Notes: generated by a model not told the origin, from the sequence alone. 64,000 nucleotides of DNA from Atrina japonica (GCA_030159075.1 BROG01000555.1:319501-383500), one strand, 5' to 3'. Shown: positions 1-11,187, counted from the first letter of the stretch. Translations and numbers: made by a program.

Positions 1-43
1 AACCTAACAAAAAGTCGTTTTATCTGTTTATTTGTATTTACAG

Positions 44-121
44 TTCCGGCTACCAGTACAGCTACCCCGGTGACAACGCAGGTAAAATCGACAACGCTGA
101 CAACCACAACAAGTAAAACAG
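44..121 (+). CDS. Thr-rich linker exon of modular extracellular protein gene (partial gene, 5' end outside window)
   Basis: Internal exon of 78 nt between a TTTACAG acceptor and a GTACGT donor, with phase-1 introns on both sides. In the phase-1 frame it encodes 25 full codons dominated by Thr, Ser, Pro and Ala (for example PATSTATPVTTQ), the composition of an O-glycosylated mucin-like spacer. Spliced to the exon at 1195 it reads on without a stop, and the split codon becomes Gly. It is the first of ten exons attributed here to one gene. The start codon and any signal peptide lie before the window. The call rests on splice sites, composition and frame continuity. A short Thr-rich stretch alone would be weak evidence. 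Confidence 0.6.
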
Positions 122-213
122 GTACGTTTCGAAGTTGTTGGATACGGTTGTAATTAACGTTATTGGATTTGTCATTGTTATAATTGCAATTTACTTCACA
201 ACTCGCCATACGT

Positions 214-466
214 GTATGTTAAAACCACGTGTAAAAGCTAATCTCAGGATAAAATCACGTGTAAAAGCTCTCTAAGGAGAGAAACACGTGTAAAAGCTCT
301 CTAAGGAGACAACCACGTGTAAAAGCTTATCTTGGGATAAACCACGTGTAAAAGCTTATCTCAGGATAAAACCACGTGTAAAAGCTTATCTCAGGATAAA
401 ACCACGTGTAAAAGCTTATCTCAGGATAAAACCACGTGTAAAAGCTAATCTTAGGATCGCGATTTT
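214..466. repeat. 30 bp tandem repeat, 8 copies, each with CACGTG
   Basis: Array in the intron after the first exon. The unit is about 30 bp (29-30), roughly ACCACGTGTAAAAGCTTATC followed by TCAGGATAAA. CACGTG palindromes (E-box sequence) start at 226, 256, 285, 314, 343, 373, 403 and 433. Many units also carry AAGCTT. The middle copies differ by a CTCTCTAAGGAG variant. Confidence 0.9.
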
Positions 467-1194
467 AAATCAAGTCAGTATTGGAATTTTATTTTAAGTT
501 TCACTGATATTGTTATAAGATTATATATTAACAATGTATGCTATTTTGTTGTTGCCGTTGTTGTTATTATGAAGTTGAAATCTGGTATTATGCGTAGATG
601 CAATCCCAAAAAAACTAGTATTTACCTACATTTTGACGAATAAACGCGATTGGTGCTTAGGTAAGCTCGCGTATTCATATGATAAACAAGTTTTATTTTA
701 CATATTTTATTCCAATTTAAATATTAAAGATTTTGTTTTTTCGCTGAATAGCTGAAAATTTGAACGTATTCATTTCACTATACTCAATCAAAATATTATA
801 ATAACTAGAACATCGTTAGTTTGTAAAATGATAACAAATTGTTATTTTTAAAGTTAAGAAGAAATTTATCGTTCTTTTTTAACAAAAATTGAAGATTCAA
901 TCTCTGTAAGTTGCTATTTCATACAAAATGTAAAATGGAAAAGTGACAGTTTACAGCAAATTGCAAATTTTGACTTATTCTAAGATTATTCATTATAATC
1001 ATGAACATGGAACACGGACGCATAACTTCTAATCATATTCTGAATATTGGTGTCAGTTTAGTTTCTATTTTTCATAAACTTTTAAATTCCAGTCAGATTA
1101 CATTTACAGCATACTAAATTTAAACAGAAGCTGTACTCTTTTGTTTGAAATTTAAATCTTAATTTATATATGTTTTGTTCATGATTGTCTACAG
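467..1194. other. Intron sequence without recognised content
   Basis: AT-rich, no coding signal and no repeat recognised. It ends in the polypyrimidine tract and CTACAG acceptor of the next exon. Confidence 0.6.
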
Positions 1195-1293
1195 GGTTTG
1201 TACCAGGCATTGTTCGTGTACTGCAAAGTCGAGGGTGTGAATATTGTCGACACAGAAATGATGACACGTGCAAAGAATATTACTGTCCCGGAT
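1195..1293 (+). CDS. Type A cysteine module exon 1 of modular extracellular protein
   Basis: Exon of 99 nt (33 codons) with CTACAG acceptor and GTGAGT donor, phase 1 at both ends. It encodes a short apolar lead (VPGIVRVLQSRG) followed by CEYC, seven residues, Cys, four residues, Cys, then PG. A further Cys is created by the split codon when joined to the exon at 5398. The spacing Cx2Cx7Cx4C recurs with small changes in the exons at 5398, 18827 and 21036, so this is one unit of a repeated small disulfide module. No name is offered: I do not recognise the family. Two CxxC-type pairs suggest two disulfides in a secreted protein, which is inference. Confidence 0.62.
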
Positions 1294-1487
1294 GTGAGTA
1301 TATTTTTCATTATATGTAGTTGATAATACATTAAACCAACGTTAAGCGGATAAACAAATCAATAAAAATAAATTTCAATTTATACGAAATGTGAAACTGT
1401 CTGTGACTTACATTGAAAAGAATTTAATACGTTTTCGCATCTATGCTGTAAACTATAGATAATAGATGAATTATAATTTGGATTCAA

Positions 1488-2715
1488 AGTATCCATCATA
1501 TCCCTCTGTATTTAATGATCCAGAAGTAGTAACTGAACTGGATAGGTTACATGTTGCACTTTTTATGACAAAGCCTAAAATAATTAATTTTGTCGAGGCA
1601 CATCTATAATGTTTATTAAGATACTTTTTCATTTCAGACAATGTGAAATCCTACATACACACGTAGCTCACTTTCAAAGGACGAATCCTAAATCAGACAT
1701 TACTGGAATGAAAGTGAGAGACCGATTAGCTCCCGTACCCGAAACTTCAAAAAAACCCTCTATAAGCGATACACTTGGATCTGTTCTACAATTAGTTTTC
1801 ATTACCAAGATATTGCATCTTCAAAATTGTACAGATTCTTCATTCCAGGCGGTGTAAATCAGATGTGGATAGTAAAAATTTATATTTCTGTTTGAAGGCA
1901 CATAATTCGTATCAAAACTTTACACTGCACTAATTCCAATAAAAAATGTAAAGATTTTTAGCTTTAGACAACGTCACTAAAGGTGGTATAAAATTTAAAT
2001 ATCTATGATTGGCTATATATATATTTCGTAAACACCATATATACACATAATATATACTGAAGTATATATAAAAACATATTTCTATATAGTAAATAATTTT
2101 CGAGATGGTCCAACAAATCGCAAAAACCAATTGTGCTTTTATTGGCCGTTCATTCATACGTTCATTCAATGCAATAAAAGAAGAAAAAGTTAGGTGCATT
2201 TTTTGAATTTAGATATAAACGTTTTGTTAATAATGACTTTTTCGGCATATCTCAATATATTCCCAGCAACTAGAAATTCGATACAAACAGAATCAAGTTC
2301 GTTCATACTTACTTTTATCTATAACACAGACTGATATTAGCAACCAAGCTATACGATAAACGCAGATTTCGGCTTTCCCATCGTATTTTCCATTTGTAGC
2401 CATATCTTAACGCTATGTTTATATTTCACAAATGATCCGATATAGGGCGTGCACAACATAGAAGATTCAATATAAACTTTGTTGCTATCTTTACAACGTG
2501 TTAAATTTATTTATATAGTCTTGTTTGCTATACTAAGTGAAATGTTGTCGTTGGCCATTTTACGAGGATACACTTTGTTTCATATACTGTGGACCAGGTG
2601 TGACCGACTTGCTTACTCCTCCATAAGACCCCACTCTCTGCCAGAGGTCTGTTATTTTTATATTTAACTATGTCCTGGACTTCTCCTATTGATTTTATAC
2701 TTTGGTATCTGAGAT
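1488..2715 (+). pseudogene. Decayed Penelope-like reverse transcriptase retroelement, RT region to 3' end
   Basis: Conceptual + strand reading with frameshifts and stops shows family landmarks in order: PSVFNDPEVVTELDRLH near 1500-1552, a degenerate version of the following VPADKA-type block to about 1605, NPTYTRSSLSKDES near 1685-1726, and GGVNQMWIVK at 1848-1877. From about 2250 it matches the RT C-terminal part and 3' tail of the copies at 34300 and 40745, including the tail motif CTTACTCCTCC at about 2610. The assignment to the Penelope-like class is from memory of the family. Reverse transcriptase origin is firmer. It lies in the sense direction inside an intron of the cysteine-module gene and cannot encode a working protein. 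Confidence 0.7.
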
Positions 2716-2774
2716 TTTTATATTCAAAACCTTTCTTGAGTGTTGCATTTTTATGGTTGAGTTTTAATTTCGAG

Positions 2775-3235
2775 GTGTTGATAAGATACTTTTTCATTTC
2801 AGACAATGTGACTCACGTAGGATTTCAAGGTAATGTATCCTAACAATATAGACATACTGGAATGAAAGTGAAACAGTTTCTCCCGTACCCGAACGTAAAC
2901 TCTCGAACACTTGTTCTGACAATTGGTTTTATTTGCATCTTCAAAATTGATTCTTCATTTTTGGCACATTGAAAGTTTTATTTCTGTTACAATTCGATAT
3001 TTACACTGCATAGAATACATGTAGATTGCACGTATAATATATTATATATAGATATATATACTATATTTATAATATATATATTTTATATACTGTTATATAT
3101 TTACATATATAGGTTCGCTAAATAATTTTGGCGCCAAAGATCGCAAAAATGTTTTATATCAAGTTCAGCACAATAGGTTCATTTTCAAAAATAAATATTT
3201 TTCTAGCTTCGGCTATTTATATTTCTGGCACTGTC
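2775..3235 (+). repeat. Shortened second copy of the retroelement segment at about 1610-2500
   Basis: The stretch from GATACTTTTTCATTTCAGAC onward repeats 1619-1930 in compressed form. Shared blocks are TGGAATGAAAGTGA, CTCCCGTACCCGAA and GCATCTTCAAAATTG. It then follows the AT-rich part and the block AAATAATTTT..ATCGCAAAAA before running into the minisatellite. It reads as a local duplication with deletions. Confidence 0.65.
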
Positions 3236-4045
3236 GTATTTATATCTTAACACTGATATTTATTTAGCAGATTCACTATATTTGTCGCCATCTTAACGCT
3301 GTTATATATTTACCAGGTTCAATATATTTGTTGCTATCTTTACACTGTTATTTATTTAATAGGCTATATTTGTCGCCATTTTAACACTTTTATATATTTA
3401 CCAGGTTGACTTTATTTGTCCCCATCTTGCCACTGTTATATATGTAACAGCTTCACTATATTTGTCGCCATCTTAAATTTTTATGTATTTAGCAGATTCA
3501 CTTTATTTGTCCCCATCTTGCCACTGTTATATATTTAACAGTTTCAGTATATATTTTAACAGGTTCATTATATGATAATATTTACTCTATATTCGGCGCC
3601 ATCTTAACACTGTTATATATTTACCAGGTTCACTATATTTGTCGCTATTTTGGCACTGTTATATATTTACCAGGTTCACTATATTCGGCGCCATCAGGAA
3701 CACTGTTTGCAGATTTTGACATTTATATATTTGTAAGTATTTTTCGCTAATGAATGTTATATATTTACAGGTTCAATCTATTCGGCGCCATCTAAACCAC
3801 TTATCAGGTACTACAATGTATAATTACCAGGTTCATTTATTTGATTTTGGCACTGTTATATATTTAGGTTATTTTAACACTGTTATATATTTGATATATT
3901 TGTTATTTTGGCACTGTTATTTACCAGCGGCGCCATATGACTATATCGCTATGACACTGTTGACACTGTTATATATTTACCAGGTTCACTATGTCGCCAT
4001 CTTAACACTAGTATATATTTAACAGGTTCATTATATGATAAAGTC
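3236..4045. repeat. Degenerate minisatellite, unit about 46-50 bp
   Basis: The repeated core is TTCACTATATTTGTCGCCAT then CTTAACACTGTTATATATTT and ACCAGG. Copies diverge and show deletions toward 4000. Many units end in a T-rich run plus CCAGG that resembles a 3' splice site. The core resembles retroelement sequence at 2464-2515 (see findings). Confidence 0.8.
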
Positions 4046-5397
4046 TCAAAGCTTTCAGAATATTTCTGTTCTACATGTAATCCTGAGGACACTGTTTGCA
4101 GAAAATTATTTTGTAAGTATTCCTAATAATATATCATAAATCTATAACCACTTATCATATACAATGTATAATCATATGATACCAGGTTATTTCAGAACTT
4201 GATATATTATCACGTTATAAAGCTTATGAAAACTGAGTTAAATATCAGATATACTGCAAACTGTTTTGAGTTTACATGTGTGACCCGTTGATACAGTTGA
4301 CACAGTGATTTCTTCTTAGTTTCATGTTAATATAATGCATGATAAATTTTAATCATTAGAATTAATATAGATAAAAAGGGCATTTATTACACTGGAAAAC
4401 AAATGTATAGTTTTTGTAACACATATGTCTCAACCATTACATGAGGCATATATGAGTCGATATTGTAACAGATGTAATGCATCCTACTTTCATTATGTCG
4501 ACCAATTGCGGTGTAATACATCCTACTTTCATTATGTCGACCAATTGCGGTGGCTTAGCCCGTTAAATGCAACCTGAAGGTCTCGGGTGATATTTCCGGT
4601 ACCTGGTTGTACCTAAGACGTTCTTTTAAAGAGTAGATTCTGTTCTTTGGAATGCGCCCTTCTGGAAGACAGATCATACATCACAAAACTGCACATTAAA
4701 GACCTTTCACCACATTATTTGGTCAAAATAAGGGGATCTTCACTTATGACTGATGACGTTGCAAAGACATGTGCTCCCGTATGAGTGGTGATTAGTTCGT
4801 GATTCATGGTTTAATACAGTAATGTGTGGTATTATAGTGCTTAATATGATATCAAATAGACTCTAAACCTATTTAAAACTTGTATGGTAAGTCAATGGAA
4901 CCCAAATGACTTCATGAACCTTTGTGTTAAGTCTGGTGAAAAATTATCTCGAGAAAACGAAACATAATATCTGGTTTTCCTGAGATAATTTTTCATCCAT
5001 AAAAATATTTCGGGGAAAATGAAAAATCAGTTCGCTTTCCTGAGATATTGTTTTTGTTGAAAAAAATTGAGAAAACGAATTTTTCGTTATCCAGATATAT
5101 TTTTGATCTGTTGAAAAAAATTCGAGAAAAACGAAACGTATTTTTCATTTTCTCGAAATTTTTTGTTTTACCATGTGAGAAAAAAAAGAAAAAAATTGCG
5201 TGACTGTCCTAAATATACCACCGTATCATGGAGTCTGTCCTACCTGAAGATTTTTTGCAGATGTCCATATTTTGTTTTTTGTTTTTGTTTTTTTTTATTT
5301 TAAATTGTCGTTATTAATTAATCAACAATGAAGGTTCATGACATAAATTGTCACCATTTGTATATGGGTTCTGTAAGAGAGACATTTTAAATTTCAG
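4046..5397. other. Intron sequence with a 39 bp duplication, a SINE-like stretch and a hairpin
   Basis: Two copies of a 39 bp unit (TGTAATGCATCCTACTTTCA and following) occupy 4473-4550. From 4557 to about 4800 a mixed-composition stretch with CACATTAAAGACC resembles the body of a mollusc SINE, without a clear promoter. At 4938-4958 and 4974-4994 there are 21 bp inverted arms (GAAAAATTATCTC...) with one or two mismatches, followed by further degenerate copies of GAGAAAACGAA to 5165. Confidence 0.5.
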
Positions 5398-5493
5398 GTG
5401 GCCCTGAGAAATTAATGGTCGGGCTAGGGATCTATGCAAAATGTCAGTTTTGTAGAATGGTCGGTGATTCAACTTGCTTATCGAACCCGGAAT
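5398..5493 (+). CDS. Type A cysteine module exon 2
   Basis: Exon of 96 nt between an AATTTCAG acceptor and a GTGAGT donor, phase 1 on both sides. The product reads GPEKLMVGLGIYAK, then CQFC, RMVGDST, Cys, LSNPE. The fourth Cys comes from the split codon T|GT shared with the exon at 5881. Spacing is Cx2Cx7Cx5C, a close match in layout to the exon at 1195 (both have a D-S/D-T-C turn). The pair of adjacent exons suggests module duplication. Function unknown. Confidence 0.65.
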
Positions 5494-5589
5494 GTGAGTA
5501 CAAATCTGAGTCAACATGAATCAATGAGAATAGAATGTAAATTGCTTTTATAACTGTCAAATTAGGAAATGGATAAATAACTTAGGTCA

Positions 5590-5724
<135 letters not shown>

Positions 5725-5880
5725 TTGAAATTAGAACATGAATGGTTAATACAGATGAGAAGTTTGTTTACTGTATTCAGTGTTATATAAAGATTTTCTA
5801 TTTGACAGAATAAACATAAGTGCAAGTTTGTCGATCTATTTAACCTGGTATAACGAATATTCAGTATTGAATTATTTCAG

Positions 5881-5934
5881 GTTCAGGACTTTCTACAGAT
5901 GCATTATCGAAATCAGATCCGTCACCATCAGAAG
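5881..5934 (+). CDS. Ser-rich linker exon
   Basis: Exon of 54 nt with acceptor TTATTTCAG and donor GTAACA, phase 1 at both ends. It encodes SGLSTDALSKSDPSPSE. Its first two bases complete the last Cys of the preceding module. Hydrophilic Ser/Asp/Pro composition fits a spacer between the type A pair and the type B pair. It is short, so the call depends on the splice sites and on frame continuity into 8333 (split codon Ala). Confidence 0.55.
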
Positions 5935-6149
5935 GTAACATTAATATTTGAGTACTAACGAGTAGGAACCACAATCAGCTAGCTGATAATTAGCTGGATG
6001 TGATTTAGTAAGCAAATCTTAGAAGACCAAACATTAGATACTGACACATTTATCTGTATAAAATTTGTCAAAATTTATATTATTTCTGGCGTCGTAAATA
6101 AGGCATATTGAACTTCGAAACATGTTGTATTCAATTTATTAACATTATA

Positions 6150-6410
6150 CCGCTAGCAGTGGTCTAGAGGTAGAACGTTCGACTTGAGAACAGGGTATCT
6201 CAGGTTCATTTCTGGTAGTGGACCATATCAAATACCCTACAAATGGTATTGACGCTTCTTTCGCCAAACGCTTGGTCCGTTGTTACAGATTGCGTGGCAT
6301 ATTAAAGATCCCTCAGTCCATAGGCACCTGTCCACAATGCCTGTTATAAATTTAGGCAATTCTTCTAAAGCTGGTGACATCTTCATATAAGTGATAAAAA
6401 ATATCTGCTA
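6150..6410 (+). mobile_element. tRNA-derived SINE
   Basis: The 5' part has an A-box-like TAGCAGTGGTCTAGAGG and a B-box-like GGTTCATTTC about 45 bp later. The body contains GCGTGGCATATTAAAGATCC. Inverted relatives lie at 39430-39665 and 50080-50335, which share the reverse complement of the GATCCCTC..CCATAG..AGCTGGTGACATC blocks. It sits in the intron between 5934 and 8333. Confidence 0.75.
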
Positions 6411-6615
6411 TTTTTAAAACTCCTACATTAATATTTCACACACACAAGTATCATTGCACTGTGTCATTAATGCGGACATACACTCTTTGTAAAAGTTCTA
6501 TAATGACGTGGACTTATTTTAAAGAGTTCACTGGCACTTTTATAGATCTATGATATGCTATGTAAATATAAATACGATCCTATGACTATCATTATCACTA
6601 GAATAAAGCTGTTAA

Positions 6616-8320
6616 AGATCAGGTTCTGTACAAACATATCTATTTTGTCATGTAAACGTTTCATACTGTTGTTTTGTTGATCAGGTTCTGTACAAACATA
6701 TCTATTTTGTCATGTAAACGTGGCATACTGTTGTTTTGTTGATCAGGTTCTGTACAAACGTATCTATTTTGTCATGTAAACGTGGCATACTGTTGTTTTG
6801 TTGATCAGGTTCTGTACAAACGTATCTATTTTGTCATGTAAACGTGGCATACTGTTGTTTTGTTGATCAGGTTCTGTACAAACATATCTATTTTGTCATG
6901 TAAACGTGTCATGCTGTTGTTTTGTTGATCAGGTTCTGTACAAACATATCTATTTTGTCATGTAAACGTGTCATACTGTTGTTTTGTTGATCAGGTTCTG
7001 TACAAACATATCTATTTTGTCATGTAAACGTGGCATACTGTTGTTTTGTTGATCAGGTTCTGTACAAACGTATCTATTTTGTCATGTAAACGTGGCATAC
7101 TGTTGTTTTGTTGATCAGATTCTGTACAAACGTATCTATTTTGTCATGTAAACGTGGCATACTGTTGTTTTGTTGATCAGATTCTGTACAAACGTATCTA
7201 TTTTGTCATGTAAACGTGGCATACTGTTGTTTTGTTGATCAGGTTCTGTACAAACATATCTATTTTGTCATGTAAACGTGGCATACTGTTGTTTTGTTGA
7301 TCAGGTTCTGTACAAACATATCTATTTTGTCATGTAAACGTGGCATACTGTTGTTTTGTTGATCAGGTTCTGTACAAACATATCTATTTTGTCATGTAAA
7401 CGTGGCATACTGTGTTTTGTTGATCAGATTCTGTACAAACGTATCTATTTTGTCATGTAAACCATACTGTTGTTTTGTTGATCAGGTTCTGTACAAACAT
7501 ATCTATTTTGTCATGTAAACGTGGCATACTGTTGTTTTTGTTGATCAGGTTCTGTACAAACATATCTATTTTGTCATGTAAACGTGGCATACTGTTGTTT
7601 TGTTGATCAGATTCCAAACATATCTATTTTGTCATGTAAACGTGGCATACTGTTGTTTTGTTGATCAGGTTCTGTACAAACATATCTATTTTGTCATGTA
7701 AACGTGGCATACTGTTGTTTTGTTGATCAGGTTCTGTACAAACATATATATTTTGTCATGTAAACGTTTCATACTGTTGTTTTGTTGATCAGGTTCTGTA
7801 CAAACATATATATTTTGTCATGTAAACGTGTCAGTTGTTTTGTTGATCTTCTGTACAAACATATCTATTTTGTCATGTAAACGTGGCATACTGTTGTTTT
7901 GTTGATCAGGTTCTGTACAAACGTATCTATTTTGTCATGTAAACGTGGCATACTGTTGTTTTGTTGATCAGGTTCTGTACAAACGTATCTATTTTGTCAT
8001 GTAAACGTGGCATACTGTTGTTTTGTTGATCAGATTCTGTACAAACATATCTATTTTGTCATGTAAACGTGGCATACTGTTGTTTTGTTGATCAGGTTCT
8101 GTACAAACATATCTATTTTGTCATGTAAACGTGGCATACTGTTGTTTTGTTGATCAGGTTCTGTACAAAATATCTATTTTGTCATGTAAACGTGGCATAC
8201 TGTTGTTTTTGTTGATCAGATTCTGTACAAATGTATCTATTTTGTCATGTAAACGTGGCATATCAGGTTCTGTACAAACATATATATTTTGTCATGAAAA
8301 CGTGTCATACTGTTGTTTTG
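6616..8320. repeat. 62 bp minisatellite, about 27 copies, abutting an exon
   Basis: The unit begins GATCAGGTTCTGTACAAACA and ends TACTGTTGTTTTGTT. Copies are about 95% alike, with common A/G swaps (CATATC/CGTATC, CAGGTT/CAGATT) and a few shortened units near 7450, 7610 and 7830. The last unit leads straight into TTCCATTTTCAG, the acceptor of the exon at 8333. Confidence 0.97.
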
Positions 8321-8332
8321 TTCCATTTTCAG

Positions 8333-8476
8333 CATCATCTGTTAACGTCACCAAACGCCAAAACTGTGTTGCTACAAATCACTACGCCAATATTGCAGGG
8401 ATGAATAAATGGTGTGAAAATAATTGTAATAATTCCACATCAAAAGTTTGTTTTCCAAACCAGTGTCGATGTACAG
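8333..8476 (+). CDS. Type B (WC) cysteine module exon 1
   Basis: Exon of 144 nt (48 codons), acceptor CCATTTTCAG, donor GTACTG, phase 1 at both ends. After a short lead (SSVNVTKRQN) it encodes six Cys with spacing Cx15Cx3Cx7Cx4CxC. The second Cys lies in MNKWC and is followed by ENNC. The exon at 9995 has the same frame with x4 in the third interval and MNAWC, TLNC. Six cysteines in about 37 residues, with a WC pair and CxC end, look like a compact secreted three-disulfide domain. I have an impression of similar modules in other lophotrochozoan secreted proteins but cannot name the family. NxS/T sites (NVT, NNS) fit secretion. Confidence 0.78.
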
Positions 8477-8840
8477 GTACTGACTAGTTTTATTCGGCAG
8501 ATAATTCGTATTTTGTATTCAGTGCTCTCGTAAAAGAATACATTTAGGTTATTTCTGGCCTTGTATGATACCACATTTTGTTTCGGCAATCTACATCTAT
8601 TTTAAAATTAAAACTCAGAAGAAAAAATCGTCTTAAACAAATTTATAAAAAAAATATGACTATGAGCACTTTTATTTAATTTATTTCTTGTTATGCAGTT
8701 AAATATTTAAAAAAGATACCACTGTTCTATTTTAAATGACATGTTTGATATTCACATATTTTAAACTGGTAACTGTGTGATATGATATTTGTCCAATATG
8801 TTTCAGCATAAATTACAGTTTCAATGATATTGGTTGAAGC

Positions 8841-9158
8841 TTAAAGGTTTATTAGCTGTGTTTACCAAAACAATTATCTCGATTTTTTTCTACTTTTACT
8901 ACTTGTATTTGATATACAATAACAGAAAACAGCTGTATATAGGCGTACAATCATATATTCCTATATATTTTATGCCAATAAGGTCAGGCCCAGTGTTATA
9001 TGTATATACATAGTAAGGTTGAGTTGAGTTGCAATTGAATAAATTACCAACCTGAGTTTCTCAAACAATTTTCACAAAAATATAGGAATATAAGATTTTA
9101 TATGCCTGTCTTTGGGTCGATGGGAAATTTGAAAAAAACACAACTAATGCTCCTTTAA
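8841..9158 (+). mobile_element. TTAA-bounded MITE, copy A
   Basis: It starts TTAAAGGTTTATTAGCTGTG and ends AACTAATGCTCCTTTAA, giving imperfect terminal inverted repeats that both end in TTAA. The interior has TTTACTACTTGTATTTGATA, ACAATAACA, AGGTCAGGCCCAGTG and TTTTCACAAAAATATAGGAA. Six relatives share this interior: 11501, 18066, 21343, 31812, 52887 and 56796. No coding capacity. TTAA ends suggest a piggyBac-type mobiliser, by analogy only. Confidence 0.85.
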
Positions 9159-9994
9159 CTAATGTATAGTTCACCCGTAAGTCAATGAAACAACAATTAT
9201 TCCTTTTTATTTGGATTTTAAATATTTCATGCTAGATAAAGATGGCATCAGGCATTCATATTTCAGTACGTAAATCCTGAATTTGATCCATTTTGCCAAT
9301 ACTAATATGACATATCAATATTAAATCGAGATGTCTTTTAAATCTAGGTATTGAATTATGAACGATTTACATAAATTTTCTAAGCAAATGAAGTGTATAA
9401 ATGTGATATTGTCTCATTCATTTCTCATTTATCTAACATAAAACTATGACATTGGTCTAAAAAATGTCTAGAAAAACACTCAATTTGTCAATTGGTTAAA
9501 TGTAATTCTGCTATCAACGTTACTCATCGTTAAAAGATACATGCCATTTCTTGTAATTACTTGATATTGTAATGAGTTCACTTGCACCTATATTTGATAA
9601 CTTTGTCCGTATTACATAAAAGTAGGTACAATTTACAGTATTTATTTATAGCCAGCATATAGCAATAAACAATAATAACATTACAAGATAATAAATGATT
9701 TGGTAAAATGTTTGAGGCCACTCTGTTTGGAGTATTATTACTATTATTACTATTTCATAGGTTATTTATAAGTATGTGCTAAAGATATGATTTTTGTAAG
9801 TTTAATTTTGTTTATCTTTTTAACACATCAGAAAAATACTTACGTGTACATTGAATTGCATTTGTTCTCCAAAGATATCTTGTGATTTTGTCGATTTATG
9901 GGTTTATTCCTGATAGAAAATATTGTTTTTATTTTAGAGTGGAAGCGCAACAGTAAAAAAATTGGAATGTTCTAATTATGTATGTTTCTTTCAG
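9159..9994. other. Intron sequence without recognised content
   Basis: AT-rich, no repeat or coding signal seen. It ends in the pyrimidine-rich ATGTTTCTTTCAG acceptor. Confidence 0.6.
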
Positions 9995-10141
9995 ATACTA
10001 CAGTACCCAAGGTGGAAAAGTTGTCTGACTCGTCACGTGATCATTGTTTCGCTTTAGGACTGTGGAGAGGACAGGCACCAATGAATGCATGGTGCACTCT
10101 AAATTGTGCGATGGGTCACTGCCCAACCAATATGTGCAAAT
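9995..10141 (+). CDS. Type B (WC) cysteine module exon 2
   Basis: Exon of 147 nt (49 codons) with a strong TTTCTTTCAG acceptor and GTAACT donor, phase 1 both ends. The lead TTVPKVEKLSDSSRDH is followed by six Cys spaced Cx15Cx3Cx4Cx4CxC. Recognisable groups are FALGLWRGQAP, MNAWC, TLNC, AMGHCP and NMCKC. The last Cys is completed by the first two bases of the exon at 12106. It shares MNxWC and the outer spacing with the exon at 8333, so the two arose by duplication. The joined reading through both exons has no stop. Confidence 0.8.
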
Positions 10142-10555
10142 GTAACTTCATATATGAGTTTATTTTAATTTGTTCAATTAATTAAAAACGACTCTATTGA
10201 CAAATCTATCCGATGTCGAATGTAGCCAATGAAATGTATATTTGTTGAGTTTTTGCTGACTTGAAATACAAAATACATAACCTCATGATCAATGAAGCGC
10301 TTTGCAATCTGGGTGTTGTGGGGCTGAATATTAATTGGGTCATACCTGTGATTTCACAGTAGGAAAGAATATTCATCAAACACTAACTATATTACTTGAA
10401 TGACTCTGGTTTTTGAAAAGTCTAAAACTTTGGTATTGAAGTAAAATATATGATATTTTATTTTTGTATACGAATTTTTAAGCCAAGGTCACATACGTTT
10501 TTTTCAAGTATATTAACCCTTTCACCCTTACATTTTTAAATAGTATGCTCGCTTC

Positions 10556-10647
10556 TATAGTTCTGACTAAAGGATTATATGTAAAAGTATTTTCAGATAA
10601 ATATAGTTCTGACTAAAGGATTATATGTAAAAGTATTTTCAGATAAA
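10556..10647. repeat. 46 bp tandem duplication
   Basis: Two copies of a 46 bp unit beginning TATAGTTCTGACTAAAGGAT; the paired positions compared (10556-10606 against 10602-10647) show no differences. Confidence 0.9.
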
Positions 10648-11187
10648 TGCCAATGCTTTTAAACAAATTTGATGAAGCTAATATTTAGAGATTATATGAA
10701 TTGTTCAGAATTAAAATAACAAAGATTGAAAATATGTATCATATAATTTCAAAGAGATTGAATAGAATAGTTAAAGAAAAAGTAATAAAGGGGCAGAAAA
10801 GTAGAAACCACGGTAGTTAGAAGTTGAAGTGGAACTTACTTGTTGCCAAAGCTCAAATGGTCAGGATTTGAAGAAGAGATATCATACAGTAATGGAAATC
10901 AAATCGCATATTACTATAACTAGAAACAGACAATTTATTTGCAATATAAGCTTCGTAACGTAATACATTTAACGATTACGTAACCGAACTACAACAATAA
11001 GATTCCAGTGATCGTGACATGCGGATTTTGTGATATTTTGTATCTAGTTGTAAGTTTCACGTGGTATTGTTATTAACCTTGTTGTGTTGACAATACAGTT
11101 TTCACCCTTTGTTTAGATCAAAGATAAACCTCAATAGGAACAAAAACATTGTAGATGACATAGGATACAGCTATCTTTCTAATATCT

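Noticed and set aside
6616..8320. Regularly spaced repeats that could suggest a CRISPR array
   Set aside because: Whole 62 bp units repeat with no unique spacers, the context is eukaryotic, and there are no cas genes.
8131..8332. In-frame extension upstream of the type B exon at 8333
   Set aside because: It is minisatellite sequence. The unit is 62 bp, so the frame changes each unit, and a good acceptor separates it from the exon.
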